64,000 bases of DNA from NCBI RefSeq assembly GCF_000195635.1, contig NZ_GL882689.1:1-64000 (forward strand), in the 5' to 3' direction. Source of the stretch: Bacteroides fluxus YIT 12057 (GTDB lineage Bacteria; Bacteroidota; Bacteroidia; Bacteroidales; Bacteroidaceae). The position numbers were made by a program, and so were the translations under genes. This document shows positions 36,482-46,098 of this stretch, piece after piece (the stretch's first letter is position 1; each line of letters starts with the position of its first letter). The notes beneath the pieces are model-generated. The model ran no database searches, was not told where the DNA came from, and saw only the letters and a program-made list of their open reading frames with translations.

Positions 36482-37546
36482 ATGAATGATAATTTGGTGT
36501 TGGAAAAAGAAGCAAACGTGCCTTTGGTCACCATTGTGACCATTACCTACAATCTGATAGAGAAGAAGCGTGAGGCATGCATAAAACAATGCATAGAGAG
36601 TGTGCATGATCAGACCTATCCTTGCATTGAGCATTTGATCATTGATGGCGCGTCCAATGACGGGACATTGGAATTGTTGGGACAGTATCAGAAGCAAGGA
36701 TCTATTGAGATCGTTTCCGAAGCGGACGAGGGGATATATGATGCGATGAATAAAGGAATTGCACGGGCAAAAGGGAAATATATTAATTTTCTGAATTCAG
36801 ACGATTTCTTTCATAATAATAAAGCGGTAGAAATGAGTGTCAGGGCGCTGGAGGAAAAGCACGCTGACTATTCATTTGCCGATGCCATGTTGCTGTTTGA
36901 AAACGGTAAGGAGTATTTGTGGGAGGGAGATGTGTCGAAACTCCTTTGGGGGTCGCATTATTGCCACCAGACAATGTTTGTCAGAACAGAGTTGATGAGG
37001 GCTATTGGCGGTTTTGATCTTTCTTACAAAATTTCGGCGGATACAGAGATGATGATAAGGCTGTATGCACAGAAAGCTTTGTATGTGAAAGTTCCTTTTT
37101 CTATTGTAACTTATCGTGTCGGTGGTTATTCTTCGCAAAACCAGGCTCAGTCAAGAATGGACCATTCTGCCGCTTTTTATAAGCATATAGGCATGAAGAT
37201 AGGCCTTAGCGAGAAGGACTGCTTTTTTTGCTGGAATCTTCGCTTTTTTGATGAGTTGTCAAAAGAACAGCAGTTTGAACTGATCAGTAAAGTTCCGCGC
37301 GAATATGGATTGAAGCATTTACTGCATGAATTTATGGCCAGGACTTATGCCGGTTCGGAAGTGTCGGCTAAATTATACTATCTTTTTGGGTTTGTTCCTG
37401 TTCTGAAGTGTAAGTGTCGTGGGAATAAGAGGTATTTCCGGCTTTTTGGTGTGCTGCCCGTTTTAAAGGTGGTAAAGTCTGTCCGTAAAGATAAATATTA
37501 TCTGTTTGGGTTTATTCTTATGTTGAAAGTAAAACGTTATATGTAG
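36482..37546 (+). CDS. GT2 glycosyltransferase with C-terminal LFG repeats
   Basis: The 354-residue protein (ATG at 36482) has a normal GT2 domain: VTIVTITYNLIEKKREACI, IDGASNDGT, DEGIYDAMNKGIARAKGKYINFLNSDDFF and GSHYCHQTMFVRTELM. After residue 297 come three repeats, YYLFGFVPVLK, RLFGVLPVLK and YYLFGFILMLK, each ending in Lys. It lies 23 bp after the preceding GT gene and 4 bp before the next, so the three are cotranscribed. Confidence 0.85.
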   Translation: MNDNLVLEKEANVPLVTIVTITYNLIEKKREACIKQCIESVHDQTYPCIEHLIIDGASNDGTLELLGQYQKQGSIEIVSEADEGIYDAMNKGIARAKGKYINFLNSDDFFHNNKAVEMSVRALEEKHADYSFADAMLLFENGKEYLWEGDVSKLLWGSHYCHQTMFVRTELMRAIGGFDLSYKISADTEMMIRLYAQKALYVKVPFSIVTYRVGGYSSQNQAQSRMDHSAAFYKHIGMKIGLSEKDCFFCWNLRFFDELSKEQQFELISKVPREYGLKHLLHEFMARTYAGSEVSAKLYYLFGFVPVLKCKCRGNKRYFRLFGVLPVLKVVKSVRKDKYYLFGFILMLKVKRYM

Positions 37547-37550
37547 GCTT

Positions 37551-38777
37551 ATGAATAAAATATTGTTTGTATATCCGCATAACTTTTTGGAACCCAATAT
37601 GGGAACCAATATCCGTGTATATTCTCTTGCTAAGGAGCTCCGTGCAAAAGGTTTTAAGATAGATCTGTTCGCTTTTCGTAATTTCATTTCTAAATATGAC
37701 CGTTTTGAGGATCAGAATAAAGAAAAGTTGGTAAATCAGCTTTACCTGTATGATTATAGAAATACATCCTCGTTTAAGAGAAGAAAAGGGCTTGGAAAAT
37801 ATCTAAATAAGCTTTTTTCCCGTGGAGAGCTGGATAATTGGGTAACCCCTGGTATGCAGCGTCAATTTAATGAAATAGTTTCTTCTGTAGAATATGACTA
37901 TATTGTAATGTTTTACGCTTATACTGCGGAACTTCTTTCTCCGGCTAATTATAAAGGAACGGCTTCCAAGGTATATTTCATGGAAGATCTTTTGTCGGTG
38001 TCTCATTTCATATCACGCAGGACCAAGTCTATTGGCAGATCATTGGACAGTGAAATTCAGCGGGTTTCTTATTTTGACAAAATAGTTTGTATATCGTCGG
38101 ATGAGAAAACTCTTTTTGAGAAACTGCTTCCTGATAAATCGTTCTATTTTCTGCCCCATTTGATTGGTCGGAAAGAATCAGGGAAAAAGGCCGTGGCTCA
38201 AGTAACGAAGGTGTTATTCATTGGTTATGACAATGAATATAATATTGAAGCCATGCGTTGGTTCTTTCAGAACGTCTATAGCCGGTTGCTTACAGGCATA
38301 GAGATAATGGTAGTGGGCAAAGTTGTGAAACACATAAATGTTGACTATCCAAATCTGAAGAAAGTAGAGTATGTGGAAAGTCTGGATGAACTATATAAGA
38401 CGGTGGATATCGTCATTTGCCCATTGCGGAATGGTACCGGTATGAAAATCAAGGTTATCGAAGCTATGAGTTATGGGATTCCTGTTGTCTGCACTTCCAG
38501 AGGTGTGGATGGGTTGCCTGATAAGAATGAAAACGGCTGTCTGGTAGAAGATACTCCGGAAGCATTTGCGGAGGCAATAAACAGATTGGCTACTGATAAA
38601 CTTTTCTATAAGAAATGCCAGGACAGGATTGATGCCTACTTCTCGGAAACATTGGACTGGAATGTACACAATGTCATGTTGGCAAGGTTGTTTGAGCACA
38701 AGTCATCAGTGAATGCCGTGCGTTTCAATGAACTTCCGTATTCGGTTTTTGCCACAAAAGAGTGGTGCCGGGTTTGA
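37551..38777 (+). CDS. GT4-like glycosyltransferase
   Basis: The 408-residue GT-B protein starts KILFVYPHNFLEPNMGTNIRV, has a central VLFIGYDNEYNIEAMRWF and the donor domain PLRNGTGMKIKVIEAMSYGIPVVCTSRGVDGL near residues 285-320, typical of GT4. No signal or membrane helix is visible. It is the third gene of the run and ends 47 bp from the convergent GT gene. Confidence 0.84.
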   Translation: MNKILFVYPHNFLEPNMGTNIRVYSLAKELRAKGFKIDLFAFRNFISKYDRFEDQNKEKLVNQLYLYDYRNTSSFKRRKGLGKYLNKLFSRGELDNWVTPGMQRQFNEIVSSVEYDYIVMFYAYTAELLSPANYKGTASKVYFMEDLLSVSHFISRRTKSIGRSLDSEIQRVSYFDKIVCISSDEKTLFEKLLPDKSFYFLPHLIGRKESGKKAVAQVTKVLFIGYDNEYNIEAMRWFFQNVYSRLLTGIEIMVVGKVVKHINVDYPNLKKVEYVESLDELYKTVDIVICPLRNGTGMKIKVIEAMSYGIPVVCTSRGVDGLPDKNENGCLVEDTPEAFAEAINRLATDKLFYKKCQDRIDAYFSETLDWNVHNVMLARLFEHKSSVNAVRFNELPYSVFATKEWCRV

Positions 38778-38824
38778 GTTTGGATGAAAGTGTGTGTCAA
38801 AAGATAGCGGGATTCTGTTTGGGG

Positions 38825-39997
38825 TCACTCTTTAAAAGTACATTCTTTTTGAGAGGCTTGGTATGCTTTCCGGTAAACGGCTTCGGTTTTTTGGGCCGTT
38901 TTTCCCCAAGAGTACATTTGTAATCTTTCGCTGCCGGCTTTGATAAGCGCTTCGCGTTTCTGTGGATCGTATAATACGCTTTTGACAGCCTGGGCTATGG
39001 ACTCTTCGGAATATGGGTTGAAATAGCATCCGGCCTCTCCTGCTATTTCTGGGAAGCAGCTGGTGTTGCTGAGTGCAAGGGGGCAATGACATGCATAGGC
39101 TTCTAATATGGGGATGCCGAATCCTTCGTATAAGGAAGGATAAACAAAAAGCGATGCCCTGCTGTATAGTTCGCTAAGAGCTTGGTCCGAAGCTTTTATA
39201 TGGACTATGCGGTCTAAGACTCCTAATCGGGAGAGAGCTTCTTTTTCGGGGCGTTTAATGCTGTGTCCGGTACATACGACGTATAGGTCTGGGTCATTTT
39301 TCTGTAAGATGGAGAAAGCCTTTATGAATCGGTCGAAGTTTTTGTATGGAGTCCGGTCTCCTACATATAACAGAAATCTTTCCGGAAGTTTTAACCGCTG
39401 TTTTCCTGAGAAAGGACGCATGCTTGTGCCATGATAGATGACGTCTATTTTATCGGCATCTATATGCAATAATCTGATGATGTCCCTTTTCGTGTTCTCG
39501 CTGATGGCGATGATTCGGGTAGCCCGGGTTATAGTTTCTTTCTTTTCTTGTATCATGATGTCGGAATCACTGCAAAACTCGGGAAATATCTCGTGAATCA
39601 TGTCATGGACTGTAATGACATAGGGATAATTGCCTATATATTTCAAGAAATAAGAATTATAATACGTTGGATGGAATATGTAGTTTTTCTTTTCTTGCAG
39701 CAGGCGTATCGTCAGTTCACGGTTCTTTTGTTCACAGTACTTTTTGTAGTGCTTTAGGATGAATCGGGGAATGGGAATCAGATGTTTTCCCAAGTGCCAT
39801 GTCGTTAGATAGTAGTTGATGGAAAACCATATTCCGATATCCCATCTGCTGTTTAGTCTGCGGATAATTTCACAAAAATAGCGGGAAATACCGCCGAAGC
39901 GCTGTATTCCAAAAATTTGGTAATCATATAGAACCGAGAAACTGGATTCTTGGACGTGGGGATTTGTTTTGTGAACGGCGTTATTTCTTTGTTTCAT
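38825..39997 (-). CDS. GT4 mannosyltransferase-like enzyme
   Basis: The 390-residue protein begins with FSVLYDYQIFGIQRFGGISRYFCEI, the opening common in WbpY/mannosyltransferase-type GT4 enzymes, then ERFLLYVGDRTPYKNFDRFI near 205-225 and the donor-side ASLFVYPSLYEGFGIPILEAYACHCPLALS with the EX7E-type motif near residues 282-310. It faces the ABC transporter gene divergently across 210 bp. Confidence 0.87.
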   Translation of the reverse strand: MKQRNNAVHKTNPHVQESSFSVLYDYQIFGIQRFGGISRYFCEIIRRLNSRWDIGIWFSINYYLTTWHLGKHLIPIPRFILKHYKKYCEQKNRELTIRLLQEKKNYIFHPTYYNSYFLKYIGNYPYVITVHDMIHEIFPEFCSDSDIMIQEKKETITRATRIIAISENTKRDIIRLLHIDADKIDVIYHGTSMRPFSGKQRLKLPERFLLYVGDRTPYKNFDRFIKAFSILQKNDPDLYVVCTGHSIKRPEKEALSRLGVLDRIVHIKASDQALSELYSRASLFVYPSLYEGFGIPILEAYACHCPLALSNTSCFPEIAGEAGCYFNPYSEESIAQAVKSVLYDPQKREALIKAGSERLQMYSWGKTAQKTEAVYRKAYQASQKECTFKE

Positions 39998-40043
39998 GTA
40001 GCGGCTTTTTCATGAAAAAATAATAGAATTTGCTTTAAAATTA

Positions 40044-40165
40044 CAAATTTAACATTAATGCGGCATATATAGAAATGTTTTATGTTAATTTCCTTGAAGT
40101 TTGTGTGTCTGAAGAACTGAATTGGCTTAAGCAGTTGGGTATCTTGATGTTTTTTTGTATTTTTG
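40044..40165. promoter_or_regulatory. Divergent promoters of GT4 gene and MsbA-like gene
   Basis: Minus strand: TTTC (40075-40072), 20 bp, TAAATTTG (40051-40044), toward the GT4 gene. Plus strand: GTTG (40134-40137), 20 bp, TATTTTTG (40158-40165), toward the ABC transporter. Each -7 box is perfect and each -33 box has one mismatch. Confidence 0.55.
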
Positions 40166-40207
40166 CACCCTCTATAATTATATCTATTTAGATTAGATTT
40201 TGCTGAT

Positions 40208-42046
40208 ATGTTGAAACAATTTTTTTCTTTGATGAAGCGGTATATTATGCCGTATCGTAAATACTTGACTTGGGCGTTGATTCTGAATTTTCTGTCTCAA
40301 TGGTTGAATGTATTTTCCTTTATGGCTATTATTCCTATTCTGAATATTCTGTTCAAAATAGATACGAAAGTATATGAATACATGCCGATGGAGTGGGGAC
40401 ATATCGACAAGGATATTTTGGTGAATAACGCTTACTATTGGATTAGCCAGTTTGTGCTGGATCATGGTGCTTTCTTGACGCTTACCATGTTGGGAGGAGT
40501 ATTGGTCTGTATGACGCTTTTGAAGACTTCCGGCTATTTTGCTTCTTCCGCCATTATGGTGCCTCTTCGTACCGGTATAGTCCGGGACATTCGCATTCAA
40601 GTGTATAATAAAGTATTGGATTTACCGTTGAGTTTTTTTTCCGAGGAACGTAAAGGAGACATTATTGCGCGTATGAGTGCCGATGTTACGGTTGTCGAGA
40701 ATTCTCTGACCAGTTCCATTGATATGTTGATTCGTAATCCGATAGCTCTTTTGGTCTGCTTCGTGACTTTGTTTACGGTGAGCTGGGAAATGACGTTGTT
40801 TGTTTTAGTGATTCTTCCTTTAGCCGGTTGGATAATGGGGGTGATTAGCCGTAAACTAAAACGGCAATCGTCTGCTGCACAGGCTCAATGGGGAGATATT
40901 ATGTCGCAGTTGGACGAGACTTTGGGAGGTTTGCGTGTCATCAAGGCTTTTATTGCCGAGAAAAAAATGTCGGCACGTTTTGCAAAGACCAACAATGACT
41001 TTAGAGATGCGATGAATGAGATGGTCATCCGCCAAAGTTCGGCACATCCGATGAGTGAGTTCCTGGGAACGTGTATTATTGTTATCGTGTTGTTGTTCGG
41101 TGGCTCTTTGATTCTGGGTAATACCTATTCGCCCATGGATGCGGCGACATTCATTTTTTATCTGGTCATTCTTTATAGTATCATCAATCCGTTGAAGGAA
41201 TTCTCAAAGGCATTTTATAACATTCCGCAGGGGCTTGCCAGTATGGAACGTATTGATATGATTTTGAAGGCGGAGAACCATATAGAGGATCCGAAACATC
41301 CTTTGCCGCTGAAGGAGTTTACGGAACGGTTGGAATTCCGTAATCTTAGTTTCAGCTACATAGAGGGGCGGATGGTGCTGAAGCATATCAATTTGGTAGT
41401 GCCTAAAGGTAAAACGATTGCCTTGGTGGGACAGTCAGGATCGGGAAAATCCACTCTGGTGGATTTGGTGCCCCGTTACCATGACGTGACGGATGGAGAG
41501 CTGCTGATAGACGGTAAGAACGTAAAAGATGTTTCTATTTGCAGTTTGCGTTCCTTGATAGGCAATGTGAATCAAGAGGCTATCCTGTTCAATGATACCT
41601 TCTATAATAACATTACTTTCGGTGTTGAGAATGCCACTATGGAACAGGTGATTGAGGCCGCGAAAATTGCTAACGCGCACGACTTTATTATGGAAACCGA
41701 ACGAGGGTACGACACGATGATCGGTGATCGTGGAGGACGATTGTCGGGCGGGCAGCGTCAGCGTGTCAGCATAGCCCGCGCCATCTTGAAGAATCCGCCT
41801 ATTTTGATTTTGGATGAGGCAACCTCGGCACTCGACACGGAAAGTGAACGTTTGGTTCAGGAAGCTTTGGAACGTTTGATGAAGTCGCGTACGACCATTG
41901 CCATTGCCCATAGACTTAGCACGATTAAGAATGCCGATGAAATATGTGTGCTGTACGAGGGTGAAATTGTAGAACGCGGTACGCATGACGAACTGATTGC
42001 TCTTAATGGATACTATAAGAAACTGAACGACATGCAGAGTCTTTAA
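40208..42046 (+). CDS. MsbA-like ABC exporter (permease-ATPase)
   Basis: The 612-residue half-transporter has a six-helix membrane domain (about 15-320) followed by an ATPase domain with Walker A VGQSGSGKSTLV (near residue 410), the signature LSGGQRQRVSIARAI, Walker B ILILDEATSALD and the switch His in IAIAHRLSTI. Its length and layout fit MsbA/lipid exporters. Its place at the end of the LPS locus suggests flipping of lipid A-core, but drug or other lipid export is possible. Confidence 0.85.
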   Translation: MLKQFFSLMKRYIMPYRKYLTWALILNFLSQWLNVFSFMAIIPILNILFKIDTKVYEYMPMEWGHIDKDILVNNAYYWISQFVLDHGAFLTLTMLGGVLVCMTLLKTSGYFASSAIMVPLRTGIVRDIRIQVYNKVLDLPLSFFSEERKGDIIARMSADVTVVENSLTSSIDMLIRNPIALLVCFVTLFTVSWEMTLFVLVILPLAGWIMGVISRKLKRQSSAAQAQWGDIMSQLDETLGGLRVIKAFIAEKKMSARFAKTNNDFRDAMNEMVIRQSSAHPMSEFLGTCIIVIVLLFGGSLILGNTYSPMDAATFIFYLVILYSIINPLKEFSKAFYNIPQGLASMERIDMILKAENHIEDPKHPLPLKEFTERLEFRNLSFSYIEGRMVLKHINLVVPKGKTIALVGQSGSGKSTLVDLVPRYHDVTDGELLIDGKNVKDVSICSLRSLIGNVNQEAILFNDTFYNNITFGVENATMEQVIEAAKIANAHDFIMETERGYDTMIGDRGGRLSGGQRQRVSIARAILKNPPILILDEATSALDTESERLVQEALERLMKSRTTIAIAHRLSTIKNADEICVLYEGEIVERGTHDELIALNGYYKKLNDMQSL

Positions 42047-42059
42047 GAACTCTGCATGT
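42030..42059. terminator. Convergent hairpin at end of MsbA-like gene
   Basis: A perfect 11-bp stem, ACATGCAGAGT (42030-42040) with ACTCTGCATGT (42049-42059), has the ABC transporter stop codon in its 8-nt loop. No long T-tract follows on either strand. Confidence 0.6.
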
Positions 42060-42097
42060 TGTGCCTGCCGTCTGTATTGTTCCTTTGTGAACTCCCT

Positions 42098-42733
42098 TTA
42101 TTTCCTGCCGAAATCGGCGGGAATTTCTCCCCATTGTTTGGTCTCCCATTTTAAGATGGGGGTGTTATAAGTATTTTCGCGCAACCACTTCTCTGCACGT
42201 TCTATTAAAACGAAAAGCTCTTCTGTCTTGGAGTCGCGGGGAAGTTTGGTTTTGCATTTCTTTTGTTTAACCCAGCTGATGGCATTCACGCTGTCGCTGT
42301 AGATGGGCATATCAAAACCTTTTTGCTTCAGTAAGGCAAGCCCATGAACGATGGCCAGAAATTCTCCGATATTATTAGTGCCGTACATGGGGCCGAAATG
42401 AAAAATCCGTTGGCGGCTGGCAACGTGCACGCCCTGATACTCCATTGCTCCGGGATTTCCGCTGCAGGCAGCATCTACAGCCAAACTGTTGTCTATGACA
42501 GAAAGGGGCAGAGGAGCATCTGCACCGCTTTGTTTGGAAACCTTGGATACGGAATTCTTGCCTATATAGGCATAGGGGGAGGAGGCAAAGGCCTTTTCCG
42601 CTTCTTTACGCGTCTCGAAAGACTTGTACTTTGCGCCTTCGTACCCTTTTATTTGTAGTTGGCAATCTGTCCACGAAGTATAAATACCGGGATTGACGCC
42701 TGCCCATACGACATAAAATTTCTCTTTCTTCAT
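42098..42733 (-). CDS. Ribonuclease HI with N-terminal hybrid-binding domain
   Basis: The 211-residue protein (ATG at 42733; the hydrophobic extension to 42892 is rejected) has an N-terminal viroplasmin/RNase H1 hybrid-binding domain (FYVVWAGVNPGIYTSWTDCQ, residues 5-50) and an RNase H domain from about residue 78. The active-site acids are in VDAACSGNPGAMEY, NNIGEFLAIVHGL and IYSDSVNAISW. It removes RNA from RNA-DNA hybrids. A minus-strand -7 box TACCTTTG (42749-42742) with TTTC 21 bp upstream would give an almost leaderless mRNA. Confidence 0.92.
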   Translation of the reverse strand: MKKEKFYVVWAGVNPGIYTSWTDCQLQIKGYEGAKYKSFETRKEAEKAFASSPYAYIGKNSVSKVSKQSGADAPLPLSVIDNSLAVDAACSGNPGAMEYQGVHVASRQRIFHFGPMYGTNNIGEFLAIVHGLALLKQKGFDMPIYSDSVNAISWVKQKKCKTKLPRDSKTEELFVLIERAEKWLRENTYNTPILKWETKQWGEIPADFGRK

Positions 42734-42859
42734 AATGGGGGCAAAGGTAGGAAATAAAAATATCTTCAGTGAAAAGAATTGGAAATACTTGAGGGGTAGA
42801 ACAAACCGCCTTTTGTTTTGTTCTTTTATATAAGATAAAATTGAAAAAAAGAAATAATC

Positions 42860-43462
42860 ATGAAACGAACATTTGAAGAAGCCTTGGAGCATCGCCGCAG
42901 TTATTACGCTATCGGCAGTGACTCACCGGTATTGGATGAAGAAATAGTACATGTCGTACGCGAAGCAGTAAAGAATGTGCCTTCGGCATTTAACTCCCAG
43001 TCAACGAGAATTGTATTGTTGTTTGGAGACGAACATCGGAAATTGTGGGATATTGTGAAGTCCACTCTCAAGAAACGCATCTCTGCAGAAGCTTTTGTGC
43101 AGACAGAGGCCAAGATAGACGGCTGCTTTGCCAGCGGGCACGGTACTGTACTCTATTTGGAGGATACGTCCGTTGTCAAGAAGCTTCAAGATTCATTCCC
43201 CTCCTATAAAGACCGTTTCCCGACTTGGTCGCAGCATGCTTCTGCCATGCATCAACTGGCTGTCTGGGCTATGCTTGAAGATTTGGGGTTGGGTGCTTCC
43301 CTGCAGCATTACAATCCATTGATCGATGAGGAGGTGCGCCGTACCTGGAACCTCCCCGAAGAGTGGGAACTGGTTGCGGAAATGCCTTTCGGAACACCGA
43401 CCGGTGAACCGGGAGAGAAGGAATTTGAAGATTTAAGCAAGCGTATCAAGATTTTCCGGTGA
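42860..43462 (+). CDS. Nitroreductase-family flavoprotein
   Basis: The 200-residue protein fits the YhbP/fatty-acid-repression subgroup of FMN nitroreductases: TFEEALEHRRSYYAI at the start, VKNVPSAFNSQSTRIVLLF (near 36-55), and WAMLEDLGLGASLQHYNP (near 135-152). Its physiological electron acceptor is unknown. It is divergent from the RNase H gene. Confidence 0.88.
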   Translation: MKRTFEEALEHRRSYYAIGSDSPVLDEEIVHVVREAVKNVPSAFNSQSTRIVLLFGDEHRKLWDIVKSTLKKRISAEAFVQTEAKIDGCFASGHGTVLYLEDTSVVKKLQDSFPSYKDRFPTWSQHASAMHQLAVWAMLEDLGLGASLQHYNPLIDEEVRRTWNLPEEWELVAEMPFGTPTGEPGEKEFEDLSKRIKIFR

Positions 43463-43557
43463 TCTAGAGTACTCCCAACCCAGAATTGCTTACCTTTGCC
43501 CATATCTTTGGGAGCTACTGGTGGTTCCCGGCTCTAAACTTGTAATTCGTGGCAGAT

Positions 43558-44085
43558 ATGATACGTATATTCTTGACCGGCTATATGGGGGCCGGTAAAA
43601 CAACATTAGGAAAGGCTTTTGCCCGTGCATTGAATGTGCCGTTCGTTGATTTGGACTGGTATATCGAGGAACGTTTTCACAAATCTATCCGTGAATTGTT
43701 CACTGAGCGGGGAGAAGCCTCTTTTCGTGAACTGGAACGGAATATGCTCCACGAGGTAGCTGAATTTGAAGATGTGATTGTCTCTACCGGAGGGGGCACA
43801 CCTTGTTTTTTCGATAATATGGAATATATGAACGGGCATGGGCAGACCGTATTCCTGGACGTCCATCCTGATATCCTGTTCCGCCGCCTTCGCATAGCTA
43901 CCGTGCAACGCCCTATTCTACAGGGAAAAACGGATGAAGAACTGTATGCCTTTATTGTGGATGCATTGGCCAAGCGTGCCCCTTACTACACACAGGCGCG
44001 GTATCGTTTTGACGGAGGACATCTGGAAAGTCATCGGCAAATCGCTGAGTCCGTGCAACAATTACGTAAACTCTTGGAGGTTTAA
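43558..44085 (+). CDS. aroK: Shikimate kinase
   Basis: AroK phosphorylates shikimate in aromatic amino acid synthesis. From the ATG at 43558 it is 175 residues; a GTG at 43549 would add three. The P-loop is GYMGAGKTTLGKA, and the substrate-binding residues are in PFVDLDWYIEERF and the VSTGGGTPCF loop, with RPIL in the lid. Two -7-like boxes (TACCTTTG at 43491, TATCTTTG at 43503) lie upstream with no clear -33. Confidence 0.93.
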   Translation: MIRIFLTGYMGAGKTTLGKAFARALNVPFVDLDWYIEERFHKSIRELFTERGEASFRELERNMLHEVAEFEDVIVSTGGGTPCFFDNMEYMNGHGQTVFLDVHPDILFRRLRIATVQRPILQGKTDEELYAFIVDALAKRAPYYTQARYRFDGGHLESHRQIAESVQQLRKLLEV

Positions 44086-44193
44086 TCCCTTGTAAATGTG
44101 AATTTTCCGATTAAAACGGCGGGAAATATCATATTTATATGTATTTTTGTCCCCCTTATAAATTAAACTACTAAAACTGCAGAGTAACAGAAA

Positions 44194-46086
44194 ATGAGAA
44201 AATGGCGTATTGAAGATTCAGAAGAGCTGTACAACATAACAGGTTGGGGCACTTCGTACTTTAGTATCAATGACAAAGGTCATGTTGTGGTAACACCGCG
44301 TAAGGATGGAGTTGCCGTCGATTTAAAAGAATTGGTGGATGAGCTGCAGCTGCGTGATGTAGCGGCTCCTATGCTGGTGCGTTTTCCCGATATTCTTGAC
44401 AACCGGATTGAAAAGATTTCCTGCTGTTTCAAGCAGGCGTCTGAGGAATATGGCTACAAGGCGGAGAATTTTATCATCTACCCCATTAAGGTCAATCAGA
44501 TGCGCCCTGTGGTCGAGGAGATTATCAGTCATGGGAAGAAGTTCAACCTGGGACTGGAAGCAGGCTCCAAACCGGAGTTGCATGCGGTGATTGCCACCAA
44601 TATGGACTCTGATTCGCTGATTATCTGTAATGGATATAAGGACGAGAGTTACATAGAGCTTGCCCTGTTGGCTCAGAAGATGGGAAAGCGCATTTTCCTC
44701 GTAGTAGAAAAAATGAACGAGTTGAAGCTGATAGCCAAGATGGCGAAGCGATTGGGGGTCAAACCCAATCTTGGCATTCGTATCAAGCTGGCTTCTTCGG
44801 GAAGTGGCAAATGGGAGGATTCCGGAGGCGATGCCAGCAAGTTCGGCCTTTCTTCCAGCGAATTGTTGGAGGCGCTCGATTATTTGGTGGAAAAAAACAT
44901 GCAGGACTGTCTGAAGTTGATCCATTTCCATATCGGAAGCCAGATTACTAAGATCCGTCGCATCAAGACGGCGCTGCGTGAGGCTTCACAATTCTATGTA
45001 CAGTTGCATGCCATGGGTTTCAAAGTGGAATTTGTGGATGTAGGCGGTGGTCTGGGTGTGGATTATGACGGTACGCGTTCTTCCAATAGCGAAGGGAGCG
45101 TGAACTACTCCATCCAGGAATATGTGAACGACTCGATTTCCACGCTTGTCGATGCCAGTGACAAGAACGGCATTCCCCATCCCAATATCATTACTGAAAG
45201 CGGGCGCGCTTTGACGGCACATCACTCTGTACTCATTTTTGAAGTGTTGGAGACTGCGACCTTGCCCGAATGGGATGATGAGGAGGAGGTGACGAAGGAA
45301 GATCATGAACTGCTTCAGGAATTGTACAGCATCTGGGATACATTGAATCAGAACAGAATGCTGGAAGCATGGCACGATGCGCAGCAGATACGCGAGGAAG
45401 CCCTTGATTTGTTCAGCCATGGTATCGTCGATTTGCAGACACGTGCCAAAATCGAACGTCTGTATTGGTCAATCATGCGTGAGGTGAACCAGATAGCCGG
45501 TGGCTTGAAGCATGCGCCCGATGAATTCCGCGGACTTCCTAAGTTATTGGCAGATAAATACTTCTGTAACTTTTCACTTTTCCAGTCCTTGCCGGACTCT
45601 TGGGCGATAGACCAGATTTTCCCGATTCTACCTATCCAGCGCCTGGATGAGAAACCCGACCGTACGGCTACGTTGCAGGATGTTACCTGTGATTCGGATG
45701 GAAAGATTGCCAACTTCGTCTCTACCAAGAATGTTTCCCATTACTTGCCGGTGCATACTCTGAAAGGCAAGGAACCTTACTATGTGGGTGTCTTTTTGGC
45801 GGGGGCTTATCAGGAGATTCTCGGTGATATGCACAACCTGTTCGGTGACACGAATGCCGTGCATGTATCTGTAAACGAGAAAGGCTATACCGTTGAACAA
45901 GTAATTGACGGCGAAACAGTCGCGGAAGTGCTTGACTATGTACAATATAACCCTAAGAAATTGGTAAGGACCCTTGAAACTTGGGTGACCCAGTCTGTCA
46001 AGGAAGGGCGTATCTCCTTGGAAGAAGGGAAGGAATTCTTGTCCAATTACCGTTCGGGATTGTACGGATATACATACTTGGAATAA
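44194..46086 (+). CDS. speA: Biosynthetic arginine decarboxylase
   Basis: SpeA makes agmatine from arginine, the first step to putrescine and spermidine. The 630-residue protein is full-length. The PLP Lys is Lys99 in FIIYPIKVNQMRP, and other conserved parts are LGLEAGSKPEL, LKLIHFHIGSQI, VDVGGGLGVDYDGT and ITESGRALTAHHS. A -7 box TATTTTTG sits at 44142-44149. It is 12 bp upstream of argB. Confidence 0.96.
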   Translation: MRKWRIEDSEELYNITGWGTSYFSINDKGHVVVTPRKDGVAVDLKELVDELQLRDVAAPMLVRFPDILDNRIEKISCCFKQASEEYGYKAENFIIYPIKVNQMRPVVEEIISHGKKFNLGLEAGSKPELHAVIATNMDSDSLIICNGYKDESYIELALLAQKMGKRIFLVVEKMNELKLIAKMAKRLGVKPNLGIRIKLASSGSGKWEDSGGDASKFGLSSSELLEALDYLVEKNMQDCLKLIHFHIGSQITKIRRIKTALREASQFYVQLHAMGFKVEFVDVGGGLGVDYDGTRSSNSEGSVNYSIQEYVNDSISTLVDASDKNGIPHPNIITESGRALTAHHSVLIFEVLETATLPEWDDEEEVTKEDHELLQELYSIWDTLNQNRMLEAWHDAQQIREEALDLFSHGIVDLQTRAKIERLYWSIMREVNQIAGGLKHAPDEFRGLPKLLADKYFCNFSLFQSLPDSWAIDQIFPILPIQRLDEKPDRTATLQDVTCDSDGKIANFVSTKNVSHYLPVHTLKGKEPYYVGVFLAGAYQEILGDMHNLFGDTNAVHVSVNEKGYTVEQVIDGETVAEVLDYVQYNPKKLVRTLETWVTQSVKEGRISLEEGKEFLSNYRSGLYGYTYLE

Positions 46087-46098
46087 TTTGTTTAATGA

